DNA of 64,000 nucleotides from Watersipora subatra (lineage: Eukaryota; Bryozoa; Gymnolaemata; Cheilostomatida; Watersiporidae). The position numbers and the translations under genes are program-made. The notes under the pieces are model-generated. The model ran no database searches, was not told where the DNA came from, and saw only the letters and a program-made list of their open reading frames with translations. Below are positions 26,901-41,900 of this stretch, piece after piece. Position 1 is the stretch's first letter; each line of letters begins with the position of its first letter. The DNA lies in contig NC_088715.1 of NCBI RefSeq assembly GCF_963576615.1, positions 27,703,463-27,767,462 of the forward strand, read 5' to 3'.

Positions 26901-29900
26901 CTAATGTTTGCTTTCTGTTACTGATCGCTGTCAAAACCATTCTGCATTCAACACAACCAACTTTCAAACTGTGTATATTACACAGCAGCTTGCCAAGTTA
27001 CTTCTAATATTGCACTTCTCCTATTGCAGGGGAAAAATATAAACATATAATATTTTCCTTTCATTATTGCTGTTTGTTGTATATACATGTAATAACACCC
27101 ACACCCAGTACATCACAGCTACCATAGCAGTTCTCCTATTGCACTGCAGTGCCATTTGACTGCTAATATTGCATTTCTCAACCAGCAGTAACCTTTCTTT
27201 TTTCCAAAATCACTTTGGTCGTGGGCTGTATGACAGGGGAAATTCTAGTTGATGATCGTTGCAACAAGTAGTTTTGTATGCATGCGTTTACATCATATGA
27301 AAGGTGAAGAGGATAAGATATTGTTTTAGTTCCTCACTTTTATGTTGGTTTAGTATAAGGTAAATTGTGGCAAGAGGTTTACCCACCTTACAATGGAATA
27401 ACTTTTTTCATGTTGATTTGCCTAAACCCATTTTGTTTTTACTTCTTTTGGTATGACCTTCATGCATTGGTGCATTCAGATGTCTATGCAGTGCTTTACA
27501 TGAGCGTACATAGAAAGCATTAAAAATTGGCTTTTTGGTAATAATCCAGCATGTTTAATAAAAATGAAACCGATATTCAAGCCATGTTAATTTTATTGTG
27601 CTACGCACTATTGCAATAGTGATATAATATTGCTCACAAATAGACTGTATAACACAACAGAGCCAAATACCTAAAAGTGTATATTCAAACAATGAGGCGT
27701 GATAACAACACTTCCATAATTACCTTAGTAGTTAGTTTTGTTCTTGCTGTGAATATCAGGTTATATTAAACATAGTTCAACCAAAATTATACAAACTAAA
27801 ATAATGAGCTACTAGAATTCTTAGCTAACATAATAAATACTTATTTATGGTACTACAAGAATGTTTTTCATTTGCCATTGACCTGCGCTACTGGACTTAC
27901 TGAATAGATTATATAAAATTACACAATGAAGACGGTTTTGGATTACAGCAGAGGCAGAGACAATATCCGACACTGCCTTACCTACATGTATTATTTTCTA
28001 CACATACCTATGACTGGACAACGAGCTAGCTATTTTAAGCTACACATAAAACTGTATGTGGTGTGACCATATCTGTACATATTGTTATCTTAAAGTAATA
28101 AAAGATGAAATGTTCAGAATTTTGCCTACATACTCATTCAAAGAATTTCTTTACAGACGTTTGGTTTACATACAGTTCACCCTCAGAATACGATTACCCT
28201 GATATATGATTTTGTCACATTACGAAGTGGAAAATGATAATTTTTTCACCTCCCTGTATGAATCTTATTTCACCATACGAATTTAACAAAATTTTCGTCG
28301 GTGTGCTTATTACATCCGTCAAAATAACAAAGACGCCGCAATGCTGCTTGCAGAAAATATTTTCAAAACGCTCGAAAGAGACACGATGATCGACAGGCCC
28401 GTATTCCCTGGGGCGGCTGAGCAGCTGAGCCGCCCTAACTTTTTAATGATTTTTGGTGGCTAAGTACTAAGAGTTGCAGTCTAAGCTCGTTCACTTGGAA
28501 TTTCCAACAACTAATTTACTAGCGCTAGTTGTGCTCTAGCGCAACTAGCTAGCGATGAAATGGAGTATTGGTTTTTCCTGCCACTAATGCAGTGAGTGAG
28601 AGATCCTTTTCTGCATTGAAGCGAATCAAAACATCAATGAGGAGCACTAGGGGGCAGGCTCGTCTAAATAATCTTCTAATATTACACATGTATAAAGATG
28701 TTGAAATAGATACAGAATCAGCTGTGAAAGGTTTCTGCCATGGACACATTGACAGAACAAGAGCTATTGCAATAAAAAAGTAATAGCTTTTGTTCTGTCA
28801 ACATCCTTTACAGAAATCTGTGGTGTCATGAGTTTTATATCGTTCATTGAATAAAGAAAAATGTTTGCCTACCATGAACCATAAACAATATATTTATGTA
28901 GACTTTGATGCTTACAATTGATTGCATTTACGCATACTTTGAGGGTTGTTGATGCTTAAAAGGTCCAGAGCTTAGGGGTGCTGCACCGAACCCCGTTGGG
29001 GGCCTTATACCGCCCCCCAAACTCCCAGGTGTTCATAACTAGTCGCCTAACCTTTGCAGCCCCAACTTGCAACCAGGGAATACAGGCCTGATGATCGACT
29101 TCTCTCAGTTCATCAATTTTCGTGTGTAAAACGGTAATATTTTCCTTTTAAAACTGGTAGCAAACTTTGAGTTGCGATCCCTTCAAAAGAAAGATTCAGT
29201 GGTCAGACAACTTCTTTTCACCTGCTAACAAAAATCCATTACGAAAACATCATTGTTAGGGCTTTTTTGCCGAATTTATATGTACGTTGAAAAAGGTTTT
29301 AATGAAACAGGCTAAAATTATATTGAAAATGAAGCCGGAAATTAATGGGTGATGAAATTTTAGTGATAAGAAATTGAAATTCAATTAAATGGATAAAAAT
29401 ACATACTAAAGCTTAGCTTTAAGTTTGTGTTTAGTAAGCTAAACTTAATTAAAGTGAATTCAAAGTTTATGTTATACGTACCTCTGTCTTGAAGGTAAGC
29501 ACTCTATGGTACGCACTACACAGCACATTGCAACGTTACATTTTAATGCCGATCATAACCAATAAATACACTAAATACAATAAAGTTACAGTAGGTAACT
29601 ATAGTTACTAAGGTTAGCATACCATTTTGTTACTAACTTTTAATATGTACAGCACTTATATCAAATTTTGACGATTTTACCAGAAAATGTTTGCATTATA
29701 TAATTACCATGGTTTCTATACTCCTGCATATGATTTTTTTCACCAAACGATCCCAACCCTGGAACGAATCAAAATCGTATCCTGAGAGTGCACTGTATTT
29801 GGAATCAGGACAAAACAAGGATTAATGTAATATATACATGTAATTTGTATATAATGTATACAATGTATATATATAATAATATATTATATACAATATAATA

Positions 29901-32900
29901 TATATAATGTAATATGTAATTTGTGGCTACCGACTAAATTCACAGGGAGGAACGATGTTGCAAATGAGATTTTTAGGTTTCCAACAGAGTGGTGCAGTTT
30001 ATCTCGCACACCGCTGTACCTATGTAATGTATTCGGTAACTATGTTACTTTACCCCACCTATGAGCAAATCAGATATTTACCTTCTGTTATAATACACCT
30101 GCCCTGAACCTAACAATAACTTACCACTTACAATATCACACTCACCTGTGACCTGACAATGGTGTGAAAAAATGGTAATTATTACTCCAACTGTCCTCTG
30201 GCACCACCAATATTGCGGAAGGGTCATTTAGCATGCCGCTTTCGGGATGAGCAGATTTGGAGATTTGGATGACAAGTACGGGTTGACTGGACTGAAAAGG
30301 GTAAAACAATCTTTTCAACGATAACAGCCTTTTCTGCCTGTTCGTCTGTCCGTCGGAAGCCCTGCTAAGAGCGTTAGGAAAAAATTGCACCCCATAGGGA
30401 TTAGACCCGCATATTTGGCTTCCCAACCAAACGTCCTACAAACTGACCCACTCGACTAACTTCCTGCATTGCGGAATAATTGTGGATATACTTATTACAC
30501 ATGATGATCTCTAGCGACATACAGGATTGTCAGCCTACTAGTGACATGTAATGCTGTGTACTTCTACTTCAAGAAATGATAGAACCAATGATTCATTTCT
30601 TAATCTGAATGGTTCGCAAAGGCCTGTCTAAGTTAATGATACCGATTGCAATAACTCGATTTCATTTGTTGAATTTTCACAGAAAAATACAAAATATCTC
30701 TTCTGAAAGAGTCTTGCAGTAGTAGATATAACGGCACATGTACTAGTAGACATCATGGACACATACTAGTAGACATCATGGACGCATACAAGTAGACATA
30801 ACGGTACACATACTAGTAGATATAACGGTACACATACTAGTAGATATAACGGCACACATACTAGTAGACATAATGAACACATACTAGTAGACATAATGGA
30901 CACATACTAGTAGACATCATGGACGCATACAAGTAGACATAACGGTACACATACTAGTAGATATAACGGTACACATACTAGTAGACATAACGGTACACAT
31001 ACTAGTAGACATAATGAACACATACTAGTAGACATAACGGCACACATACAAGTAGACATAACGGTACACATACTAGTAGATATAACGGCACACACACTAG
31101 TAGACATAACAGTACACATACTAGTAGATATAATGGCACACATACTAGTAGACATAACGGCACACACACTAGTAGACATAACGGCACACACACTAGTAGA
31201 CATAACGGCACACACACTAGTAGACATAACGGCACATATACTACTAGACATAACGGCACATATACTACTAGACATAACGGCACACATACTAGTAGATATA
31301 ACGGCACACATACTAGTAGACATAACGGCACACATACTAGTAGATATAACGGCACACATACTAGTAGATATAATGGCACACATACTAGTAGACATAATGG
31401 ACACATACTAGTAGACATAACGGTACACATACTTCTAGACATAACGGCACACATACTACTAGACATAATGGACACATACTAGTAGATATAACGGCACACA
31501 TACTAGTAGACATAACGGCACACACACTAGTAGACATAACGGCACACACACTAGTAGACATAACGGCACATATACTACTAGACATAACGGCACATATACT
31601 ACTAGACATAACGGCACACATACTAGTAGATATAACGGCACACATACTAGTAGACATAACGGCACACATACTAGTAGACATAACGGCACACATACTAGTA
31701 GACATAACGGCGCACATACTAGTCGACATAACGGTACACATACTACTAGACATAACGGTACACATACTTCTAGACATAACGGCACACATACTACTAGACA
31801 TAATGGACACATACTAGTAGACATAATGGACACATACTAGTAGACATAATGGACACATACTAGTAGACATAACGGCGCACATACTAGTAGGTGCATATTG
31901 GTAATTAAACTAGTAAAATATAGAGCGAGCTGCAATTGTACAGTTACTAAGTTAATGCGAGCTGACCACTCTAGGTAGCAGACAGTGGCCCTGCAGACGG
32001 ACAAAGGACTGATTAGGCTTTTACTTGGAATGAAGGAAACCTTATCGCAGCCATATTATTACTATATTACTCTATTACATTATTACTCTATGATTAATAA
32101 TCCAATATCTTACTATGCTTCTATGGTACTGTGTAAACTGCCACCCTAACAGCATTATGAGCCCTTGTCAAACTTTAGTGTTAGATGGAGCCTGTGAAGT
32201 CCTAACGCAAATAACCTCTGTGTTATACGAACATTTTGTAAGCATTTTAATAGGTAATCAAATTATTCAAGCACTTTTATATTTTCAACCATTACTGAGA
32301 ATCGAAAGGTTGCTTACTTTGATTGTGATTGGTGAAGACCGGTTGAAATGGATATCTTGGTGACCGCCACGATTCAAATTGAACGTCTCATTTTCGAGCG
32401 GGCTAGTATCCGTGTGGTACCAGTAAGAGACTCTCGTTTCATTCTCTCTCGCTATCACTTTGAAAATATCACTCTTATCTCGATCTCCTAACCAACAAGT
32501 GAAGTTAGGGTTTGTTAATCAGCTTTATAAGTTGAAGGGCAAGAGAGCTCACTTTGCATCTCAGAAAATTAGTTGTAATGCATAAACCGGTTTGCACCAC
32601 TTCAGACTGGTTTGCACTAGTTTCTAGCATGTGAAACTGATTTGCACCAATGCTAACTAAAGCATATTTAGCACTGAAATTAATACAAATCTATTTGAAG
32701 GGCAGTCATACACCGTGTTTTCATGCTTCGGATGGGTTTGGAGTTGCCCGCTGCTAACAACTTCCACCCTACCGTTTTAACAATGCGGAGTTGCACTATT
32801 GATCTTTCCAAGATTCATGACGTATCCATCAAAATAAAACTTGAAGTAAACTCGATTTCGGGTGATGGTCACTTTTCAATTCATTCTTAGTTAACTAGTT

Positions 32901-35900
32901 GCACTAAAAAGTAATTATTTCATCATCCTCGTTTGAGCAACCCATCCTTGGCACGTAAATGTTAATGTGAAGGGAAAAGTTCAGACAAAATCAGTAGCGA
33001 GTAGCAATACAATGTTTCCATAGCAGAAACCGGCAAGGTTACTTTTTGAAATTTGTTTACTTCCACTGGGGAGATCTCTGCCGAGTATTATCGATTTGGA
33101 TACATCAGTAGGGGGCGTTTCCATGTTGAAAGTACTCGCCCAGCAAACGTTTTCGCAGTAATTTAGCAAAGCAAAATGGTGGCAATGCGTTTGGATTTTA
33201 CAGTTTTCACAAATCTGGAATCGAAGCAACTCCTAACCCATTTGAAGCATGGAAATGAACTAATAATCTACATAATCAGCAATAATTAGGCCCAATTTTT
33301 CATGTGCAGAATGTGTCCTTTGCTTTAGGTATGATAGCTAGGAGCTATGAATCAACAAATGAAAGTGTATAAGGTTGCCTACCAGAAGATGAGTAACTCG
33401 TATATACTTTGAGTAATAATTACGGTGAGCTGATACTGAAACAGTGAAACTTTAGTAATTTATAGACACATCTAAACAAGTGAATGAACATCCGTTTAGA
33501 AACTACTTGTTCGTCTCACAATAAGCTGACAACTCTGCTGCCTCGTTAAGCTTGGCCAACCACACATAGGCCTACTTGGTAGAAGCAGTAAGAAGTTTTG
33601 AGCAAAAAAACATACTTGTCGCTAAATCACACTTGAGACTGCAAAACTTGACATGCACCACAGAATGAGTGAAAAAGAAAACGTTTGGTGTATGCTTCAT
33701 ATAAACATCAGCTAAATACTTACTCGGAGTGGCCATGCTGAAGTAACGATTAGCCCACGCGCTCGTGGGAGGTAATTGCTCTGCCAAGTGATTTCTCGAT
33801 CCTTTAGAAGTTGGCAGCTTTGCCCGAGTGTTTCCCGAAAAGAATGCAAATGGCTGGCCATTGTTTGTGTAAACACGAACACCAGTAAGGTCAAATATGG
33901 ACTGCATCTCTATAGCCTGATAGCTGTTCAGATACACTTCAAATGGGATCTGAAAAACATAATTAATTTCATTCAGTTAAAAAACTTCATCGCACTTTAT
34001 CCAAAGTCAATGAGCTAGAATTCCTGGTGAGCAGCATTAAAATATGTTTATATAAAATATTGTTAAGCCATCAACCCTAGCAACAATTTATTAAGATGTT
34101 GAGCTTATGCTAGTGACAGTTGCAACCAATATAAATATATAGGCGTATAGGTTTGGTTAAATAAACAGTTAATACAATCTTAAGGGCTCAGAAATCTTGC
34201 ATTTGTGCCTAAGTGAATAATCACTGCTCTTTATATTTTATTTAATCATACACTATTTTTACCAAGTGGGACCTTTTTCAGGCAGAAGTTCTGGCACAAG
34301 ACTTTTTGACAGGATAATTTCTGGCGCAGGAAATTTTTGGCTCACATTAAAAATTGAGAATTTATTCATCCTTCAAATAAAAGTGGAAGAGAGAAGTTTG
34401 TAAATAACGACTATATTTCCCTGTTTAAAAGATGCAGTTCATAAGATCCTTCTATAAAATTTTGGAGACATGAATGTTAAAATTTATTTCTTATGTATTT
34501 CAAAAAAGAGGTTTGTTTAAAAGTTCATGAATAAAATCATGGTTTCTGTATCTTCTTGTAACCATATGCATGTTATTTATTTACTGTATAAAAGCATAAA
34601 TAATTTATTTGATTAAAGAATATCAGTGCGAAAAGGTCTGGCACAACCAAGGCTGAGCCAAAAAGTCTTGCACCAGAAATTCTTGCATTAAAAAGTCTGC
34701 GCTAAAAACCACCAGAGCGTATTCTTGTAACTTATAGTGATTAGTACAACCAGATCTCTAGCATCGTTCAACAATTGCAAGATTTTAGTTAAACTTTACT
34801 CATTAATCTAATAGCAACTGGAGGAAAGAAATGAATTGATAAACAATTGACAATAGCATCACAATTTCATCTCTTTATAATTGCACCAACTAAACCGTTT
34901 CCTTGAAGTTAGCCAGTGTTCCGAGTGTGTATTAACCGTTACAAAGATCTTTCTTATGATTTTATCAGTAAATGGTTTGAGGATAAAACTTGAGACGGGC
35001 TTCATTTTAAACTAGTTGCAATTCATTAAAAATCCGCCCAAGGTCAGTCTTCGTAGTAAATCAAATGCTATCCATTGAACTGACAGATATAACAACCTTT
35101 TAATACCTGGTTAAAAAGTTGATATTACCAGTGACACTCCGTAGAAATAGAAACATTGTGGCAAGTTTTGTTAAAGATGTCTATGAAAAAATAGTTGAAC
35201 TTGCCCAAGCACGGGCAAAAAGACTTTGTTTTTTAATTTGCATAAAACAGACTTACAGGCCCTTTAATCTGCTCTCCATCGTTGATGGGGTCAAGGGAAA
35301 CACCTTCTGGTACATCTATTACTATAACTGTGTTATCAGCTATAGCAGCAGCAGCAAACTGGCATCGATCGTCGTGTGTATTCACAGGACTGTTGCAGAA
35401 GGCAAAATACTCACTGCCTGTTAGGAAGAAGGCACGAGTAACATTCATAAAGTGAACTAAACAGAAAATGCGGCAGAAAATGGGAAAAATAGTTCTTGAC
35501 TAGGCAAGTCAATTGTTTTCAGAATGAAGTTATAGAATTATGTTTAGAAAGAACAATAAAAACAAACCAACAATAATTTGTAAATAATTATGCTACAATT
35601 TTAAAAAATTTAACATTGTGTGAAAGCTTATATCAGCAAAGACTAGCAAACAGTGAACAATGGCGAGGACTAGCATGTCTCTATAAACTACCGTAAAACC
35701 TTTAATTGAACACCACCTCTATTTGACTGCCACTATGGGAGAGGGGTAACAAATTAGAGCCCCCTGACGTTCAATTATAAGTTTTACAGTAGTTCTCACC
35801 ACTTGGGTATGAGAACAAACTAAACTGAATACAATGCATTTTTATAAGAATTTGTAATTATGCTAAACTAGTACTCTGGCAGTTTCGTGTACTGTGGGAG

Positions 35901-38900
35901 ATCGTCAGGTGAGTCGATAAATCAAAGAGAGCTACAGAGTTGCATAATTATTATACAATGTGGCAAGGTGGTTGATTACAGCTGATAGTAGGGTGTTGAT
36001 TTATCGAGTTAGAAGTCCGAGTTCAAATCCCGTTGACAGCAATTTTTTCCGAACCTCCAAGCGTGGCTTTTGACAGACAGCTATGGCTTTTATTACAGTA
36101 AAATACTTTCAACATAGTCAGCAAACAAATATTGGAATCAATAACTTTCATACATTGAGTTTTGACCATTCACAATCTGATCTACCAGCTTTACACCATA
36201 AACTTTTTAAAGTTATGATTTGATTTTTGATTTGGAGGATGAAATTGCAAAAAAGTTGAGTACATTTTAACAGAAAGTATCAGTATATGTCTATCATCTG
36301 TGATTGTTTTTGATGTTTTAGGTGATCTACTTGCCAGGATGTTTCAAGATTAAAATCAACAAGACTTGGATCATGGTTAAAACGCTCAAAAAAAGCATAC
36401 ATGTGAAATGACGTCACTAGTAGCTATCATCGCTATAGTTGACATCGAGTATTGCATTCAAGTTGCAACATCCCGCGTTTCTATTCTGTCAGTCTCTTCT
36501 CCACTATAGCATTATACGGTAATCGCACTTTCGCTTGACCTGAGCATTTTAGCCGGGACCAAGTTTTGTCAATTTGAATCAATGAAACATCTTGGCAATC
36601 AGATCACTTCAATCATAAAAAAATCAGATGATGGATAAATACCGATACTTTGTTAAAATCTACTAAAATTTTGTGTGATATTTTTAAAGTAAACTTTATC
36701 TCCTTGTAAGTCATGACTATTATTTATAACAATCCTTACCTAACACATTCAGAGGCAGCGCAAGGAAACTGTCTGTAGAATAGTTTTTCTTGTTAATTCC
36801 ATAAACAACAATATCCTTGTTGGCTTCTACTTTTATCACTTTAGAGGTAAGCGTGGAACGTCCATTCGTGGGGCTTTCTTCTGGAGTTACACGAATGTTC
36901 GAGGGGAGGGGGACTCGCAGAACGTCGTTTATGGTTCCTTCTAACTGAAGCTGAAACCATCATTCTGTCTGTTAGACTCACAATGGCAGCCTAAAGTTGC
37001 TGTCATAGCATATGATTTAAGACTTGCACATACCAACTGAAACGGGAGTTTTCTTTTTGTAGTAAACATTAAGTAAAATGCAGAAATTTATTTTTGATTA
37101 TAAGGTTATTTAATGAAATTAATATATTGTTATTGCAAGTGACAATTTAAAATTTCTCAGTTAAAGCTGAGCTCTCACAAAATGTTAGTTGGTTTTATCG
37201 AAAAGTATCGGTATTTTTTACTATTTGTGATTGTTTTTGGCGTTTAAGGTGAGCTGACTGCCAGGATGTTTCAAGATGAAAATCAATAAAACTTGATGGT
37301 AGGTAAAACACTTACATTAAGCGAAAGTGCGATTATGACGTCTATAGCAGCACTTTAACAAAAAGATCAAGAGAATAAAGATGCATAACGCTGCAATTCA
37401 AACTCAAACTCAAAAGCTGATATCAATAATAAGCGATAGGCAGCTGTGCAACTGGGGACGTCATTTTGCATGTATTATTCTTCTGAGCATTTTATCCAAG
37501 CTTAAGTTTTGCTGAATTTAATCTTGAAATGTCCAGTCAGATTCCCTCAAATATCAAAAACAATTACAAATGTTAAAAGAATACCGATACGTCCTGATAA
37601 CACCTCAAATATCAAAAACAATTGCAAATGTTAAAAAAATACCGATACGTCCTGATAACACCTCAAATATCAAAAACAATTGCAAATGTTAAAAGAATAC
37701 CGATACGCCCTGATAACATCTACAACAATTTCACGTAAGTTCATTTTCAATTGCATTTTTAAATAGATTGCTTACGAGATAATTTAACTTAACACGCAAC
37801 ATACTACGTACTAAATACAAAGCTGCAAACTTATACAACCAAACAAAAAAGCAGCACATTTTAAACCAACTATGGATGCAGACTAGAAACTACAACAGAC
37901 TATTCAAAAATGAAAACAAGAACCTGTAGCCAACTAGCGTTCTTACATCAAGTTTGTTGACTCCATCATAGCTTGGTGTTGTTATGTCTATGATGGTGTC
38001 AATCTCTAGTGGGGCAATGTATAGCTCAACCTGGTCACCTTCTGGGTCGACGGCATCTCCTAGGGTGTTTGTCATGAAGACTATTGCATAGCTTCTACCA
38101 GTAGCATCACCGACTCCCTGTATCTGGATATCTTATAAAACAAATAGGAAAGCATCAAACCTGCCATAAACATCGGAAGTATTGATTAAAAGTTGATAGG
38201 TACACTTTATTGGAAGTATTGGAGTATTGGAAATTACAACACAACCCCTTTAAAATTTTATTGGAGCAAATGTCATAAAGGATATACATGCACCAATTAT
38301 ATAAAATGAAAACCATGAATAGTCAACAAATCGCTTCACTTTTAAACTAAACCAGGTCAAAATTTTAGATAGGTGGCTTTCACTAAATCGCTTCATGCAG
38401 GACTTGCCTAGATATACTCTTGTGACCTCCTGATTATAATATCAATGTCATCATGTTTTTTGGTTTGTGCTGACTATGTTACACACTCTAGTGTTTACCA
38501 TAGTTAGTATTGAAACCTTACTTTAACATCAGTTAAAAACGTGTCAAGACGTTAACCTACTATCAACTAAAAAAAACTGTTTTTGTCATGCTAAAAACGA
38601 CATAATTAATACAATTGGTAAAGCAGAATTTTTACAAAATAATTTCAGCAATGCAGCGTTATACTTTAATGAAGCTCCACTTCAAACTTGGATGGATAAG
38701 GGTTCAAAACACGTACATTCATGTAGCTGTTACCAGACCATTTGATGCCATGATCACCTTGATTCAGAGTTATAACTGGACTTAATGCCCACAGTTTTAA
38801 CATTAGCTGTAAGTGTAAAATGCTAATAAGAAGTAAACAAGGCATAGGATTTACTATACCTTGAATTACTCGAGTCAAGGTGAGATGAGTTTTTTGATGA

Positions 38901-41900
38901 GAATCACATCAAAAATAACACAATCGATCTGAATACTTTACCTTAGAATTTGTAAAAATAATAAATAACAGACTACAATCAGGGATATACAGTAATTGTG
39001 GTTTTGCAGTTTGCTCTGTTGTCTGAGACTAAGATAGATTTCTTGTAAATTTCAAAATAAAGCATCTCCACTGCGTCAACAAAATTGGAAAAACTATTTT
39101 GCGTTAATAAAAATGTTAGAATAGCCATGTTGATATTCGCATTTATAAAGAACATGAAACTTTAGGTCATGCCAGTTTGAGTAAATTTTACCCAGACAGT
39201 TTTACTTTAGTTCATCCATTGTCATTTTATACATAAGATTTATATATACATGACGTTTCACCAAAATTCACTGCTTGACAGGTTATTTATTTACCAAAGA
39301 CTGCATTACAACTTGTGTGTAACCTACAAAAAGTACCCCTTACTTTGTACAATTTAACTTTTTGTTTCAAACAGTGGATGTTCGTTTACTGCCAGATAAG
39401 TAAAATTATTTTACAAACAGTGCTGGATTCAAAATATTCCTTTAAAATATATCACCGACATTTTTCAATTTTCTCAAATATCAGATATCTACATTGTGAT
39501 AATTTTACTTTGTACCTACCAAAAGATGCGCTCAACAATTGTATTGCTAAGCTGTGACATGTTAAGATGTATACATGTTACAGCCAATGTGGAAAATCAC
39601 TCTATTTGTGTAATGCCGAAAAATTTATTCAGTTTACAAATTGCCGGATTCACTCAGTCATTTTACAAGGTGACTAAAACTTTCAGGCATTTACAAGTTG
39701 ACTAATAAATCAAAACATTTATTTGACAGATTGCCTGAAACATTGGTGAGAACTAAGAAAAGTCATCTACGTCAAGTAGAGCATCAACTATCACATATAA
39801 GCATTTTTATGTATATTAAATTGCTAATTTTTAGCATTTAAAATTTTTTTTTTCGGTAAGTACTACATATGTGTAATATTTGATTGAGTGTATAAAGATG
39901 ATCTCCCCAAACTCCAAACCCAGTGAGATCCTCACACCATCGATAACAAAATATGACCCGAGAGCGGCATATGAATCAGCAGCGGAATCAATGACCCGCA
40001 GGAAGATATTTCAAACAGTAGTAATAATCTTACAGCTTCGTCAACTGAACAGATGGGACCAACTAAAGAGACTGAACAGATGGGACCAACTATAGAAACT
40101 GAACAGATGGGACCAACTATAGAGACTGAACAGATGGGACCAACTAAAGAGACTGAACAGATGTGACCAACTAAAGAGACTGGACAGATGTGACCAACTA
40201 AAGAGACTGGACAGATGGGACCAACTAAAGAGACTGAACAGATGGGACCAATTAAAGAGACTGAACAGATGGGACCAACTGAAGAAACTGAACAGATGGG
40301 ACCAACTAACAAGACTGAACAGATGGGACCAACTAAAGAGACTGAACAGATGGGACCAACTAAAGAGACTGAACAGATGGGACCAATTAAAGAGACTGAA
40401 CAGATGGGACCAACTAAAGAGACTGAACAGATGGGACCAATTAAAGAGACTGAACAGATGGGACCAACTGAAGAAACTGAACAGATGGGACCAACTAACA
40501 AGACTGAACAGATGGGACCAACTAAAGAGACTGAACAGATGGGACCAACTAAAGAGACTGAACAGATGGAACCAACTAAAGAGACTGAACAGATGGGATC
40601 AACTAAAGAGACTGAACAGATGTGACCAACGAAAGAGTCTGGACAGATGGGACCAACTAAAGAGACTGAACAGATGGGACCAATTAAAGAGACTGAACAG
40701 ATGGGACCAACTAAAGAGTCTGAACAGATTGAGCAGCAGCATGAAAGCAATTATTCAGTCATAAGAGAGCTACTGATGGACAGCTGTCATAAGCAGAGCG
40801 CATGGTCAAGCGGAGTCGCCTTTTCACATGTAGCTGAAAATACTGGTGATGACGCAACCATTCTCATCATCTTGGTAGTTCAGGAAAAAAAGGAATCCTC
40901 ATAACATAAGGGGCATGATTGTGGACAGAGATGACAATGATTTGTATTGCATAGGAGTTTGTGCGAAGATTGTTAAAGGGCGCTACAGCAAAAACCAGTT
41001 TGACTTACACACCCATCAGTTCTACAGCATGAATGATGTGTCGAGAGACAAAGAAATAGGCCTGCGACAGGCAGTAAAAGTGGAGTGCAAGTTTGGTAGG
41101 TAAGGTTAAACTGAGCGACACTGTGAACAAAGTCGTGAGCAGTGCAAGTCAAATGTAAATGTTTCAAGGTTAGAGATAAACGCAACAGTAGACGCCGTGG
41201 GAGTTTGACATGTACAAATAATTTAATAAGTAATTTGTAAATTATCATAATTATTACAATGTCATCGTTAATCAAATGAACCGTATGTTTTGGTAGAAGG
41301 TGAGAAATGCAAATGCAAATTCGTTTCAAATGCAGAGATACTTAATTTAATGTTGAGTAGAGTCAAATTTGATGGCTGTGTTGGAGACAACTAGTTTGGA
41401 TTTGTTAATACAGTTAAATACAGCATATCCGATCAATTAGACAAATGAAACAGATCAATTTTTTGTACTTATTAAATAAAATGTTTTTAGATTGTGTTGT
41501 TACATTGATCTATACCAACATCAAATGGATTTGTGAATGGCTGCCTCTTTTACTGTGAGTACTCCACCAGACACCGCTGTTTGGTTCTAATTGATACGCA
41601 AAGCAGCCTCGATACAGCCAACACACAAGTAATTGTGGTAAATAGCTACTCTTTACCAATCATCCAACCATCTTAGCGTTCAAGCATTTGGTTCATGTAT
41701 TTGATATTAACATTACATTGGGAAGTTCTTGTAAAAAAGACCATTAGGTATTACCTCTGCAATCTTCATCCAATAATCCATCCATATCATTGTCAAGCCC
41801 ATCGGCACACACCTCTTCGTCTGTGAAATTATCACAATCATTGTCCACACCATCTCCGAGTATCATATCCGTGTCATCACAATTGGAAACAGGAAAGAGG

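Larger units (their letters stand above)
24610..27683. repeat. Tandem segmental duplication, copy 2 (split by two insertions)
   Basis: After removing the elements at 24810-25696 and 25734-27248 about 670 bp remain, matching the 633 bp of copy 1. Landmarks shared with copy 1 include gatcgttgcaacaa, tgcagtgcttYacaYgagcg and gatattcaagccatgttaat (one mismatch). Confidence 0.75.

Noticed and set aside
26531..27230. Frames inside the Helitron copies (also 46531-46716 and 48536-48724)
   Set aside because: Shared only because the elements are related. They are interrupted differently in each copy and have no recognisable domain.
30907..31833. Long - strand reading frames (up to 165 residues, MCAVMSTS-type repeats)
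   Set aside because: They follow from the 24-bp period of the satellite, occur in several frames at once, and show no gene features.
30720..31890. Possible CRISPR array
   Set aside because: Units are head-to-tail with no unique spacers, in an animal intron.
40215..40904. GPTKETEQM repeat ORF as an active gene
   Set aside because: Preceded and split by TGA-containing units. The flanking protein fragments are in different frames and no splice or start context supports it.
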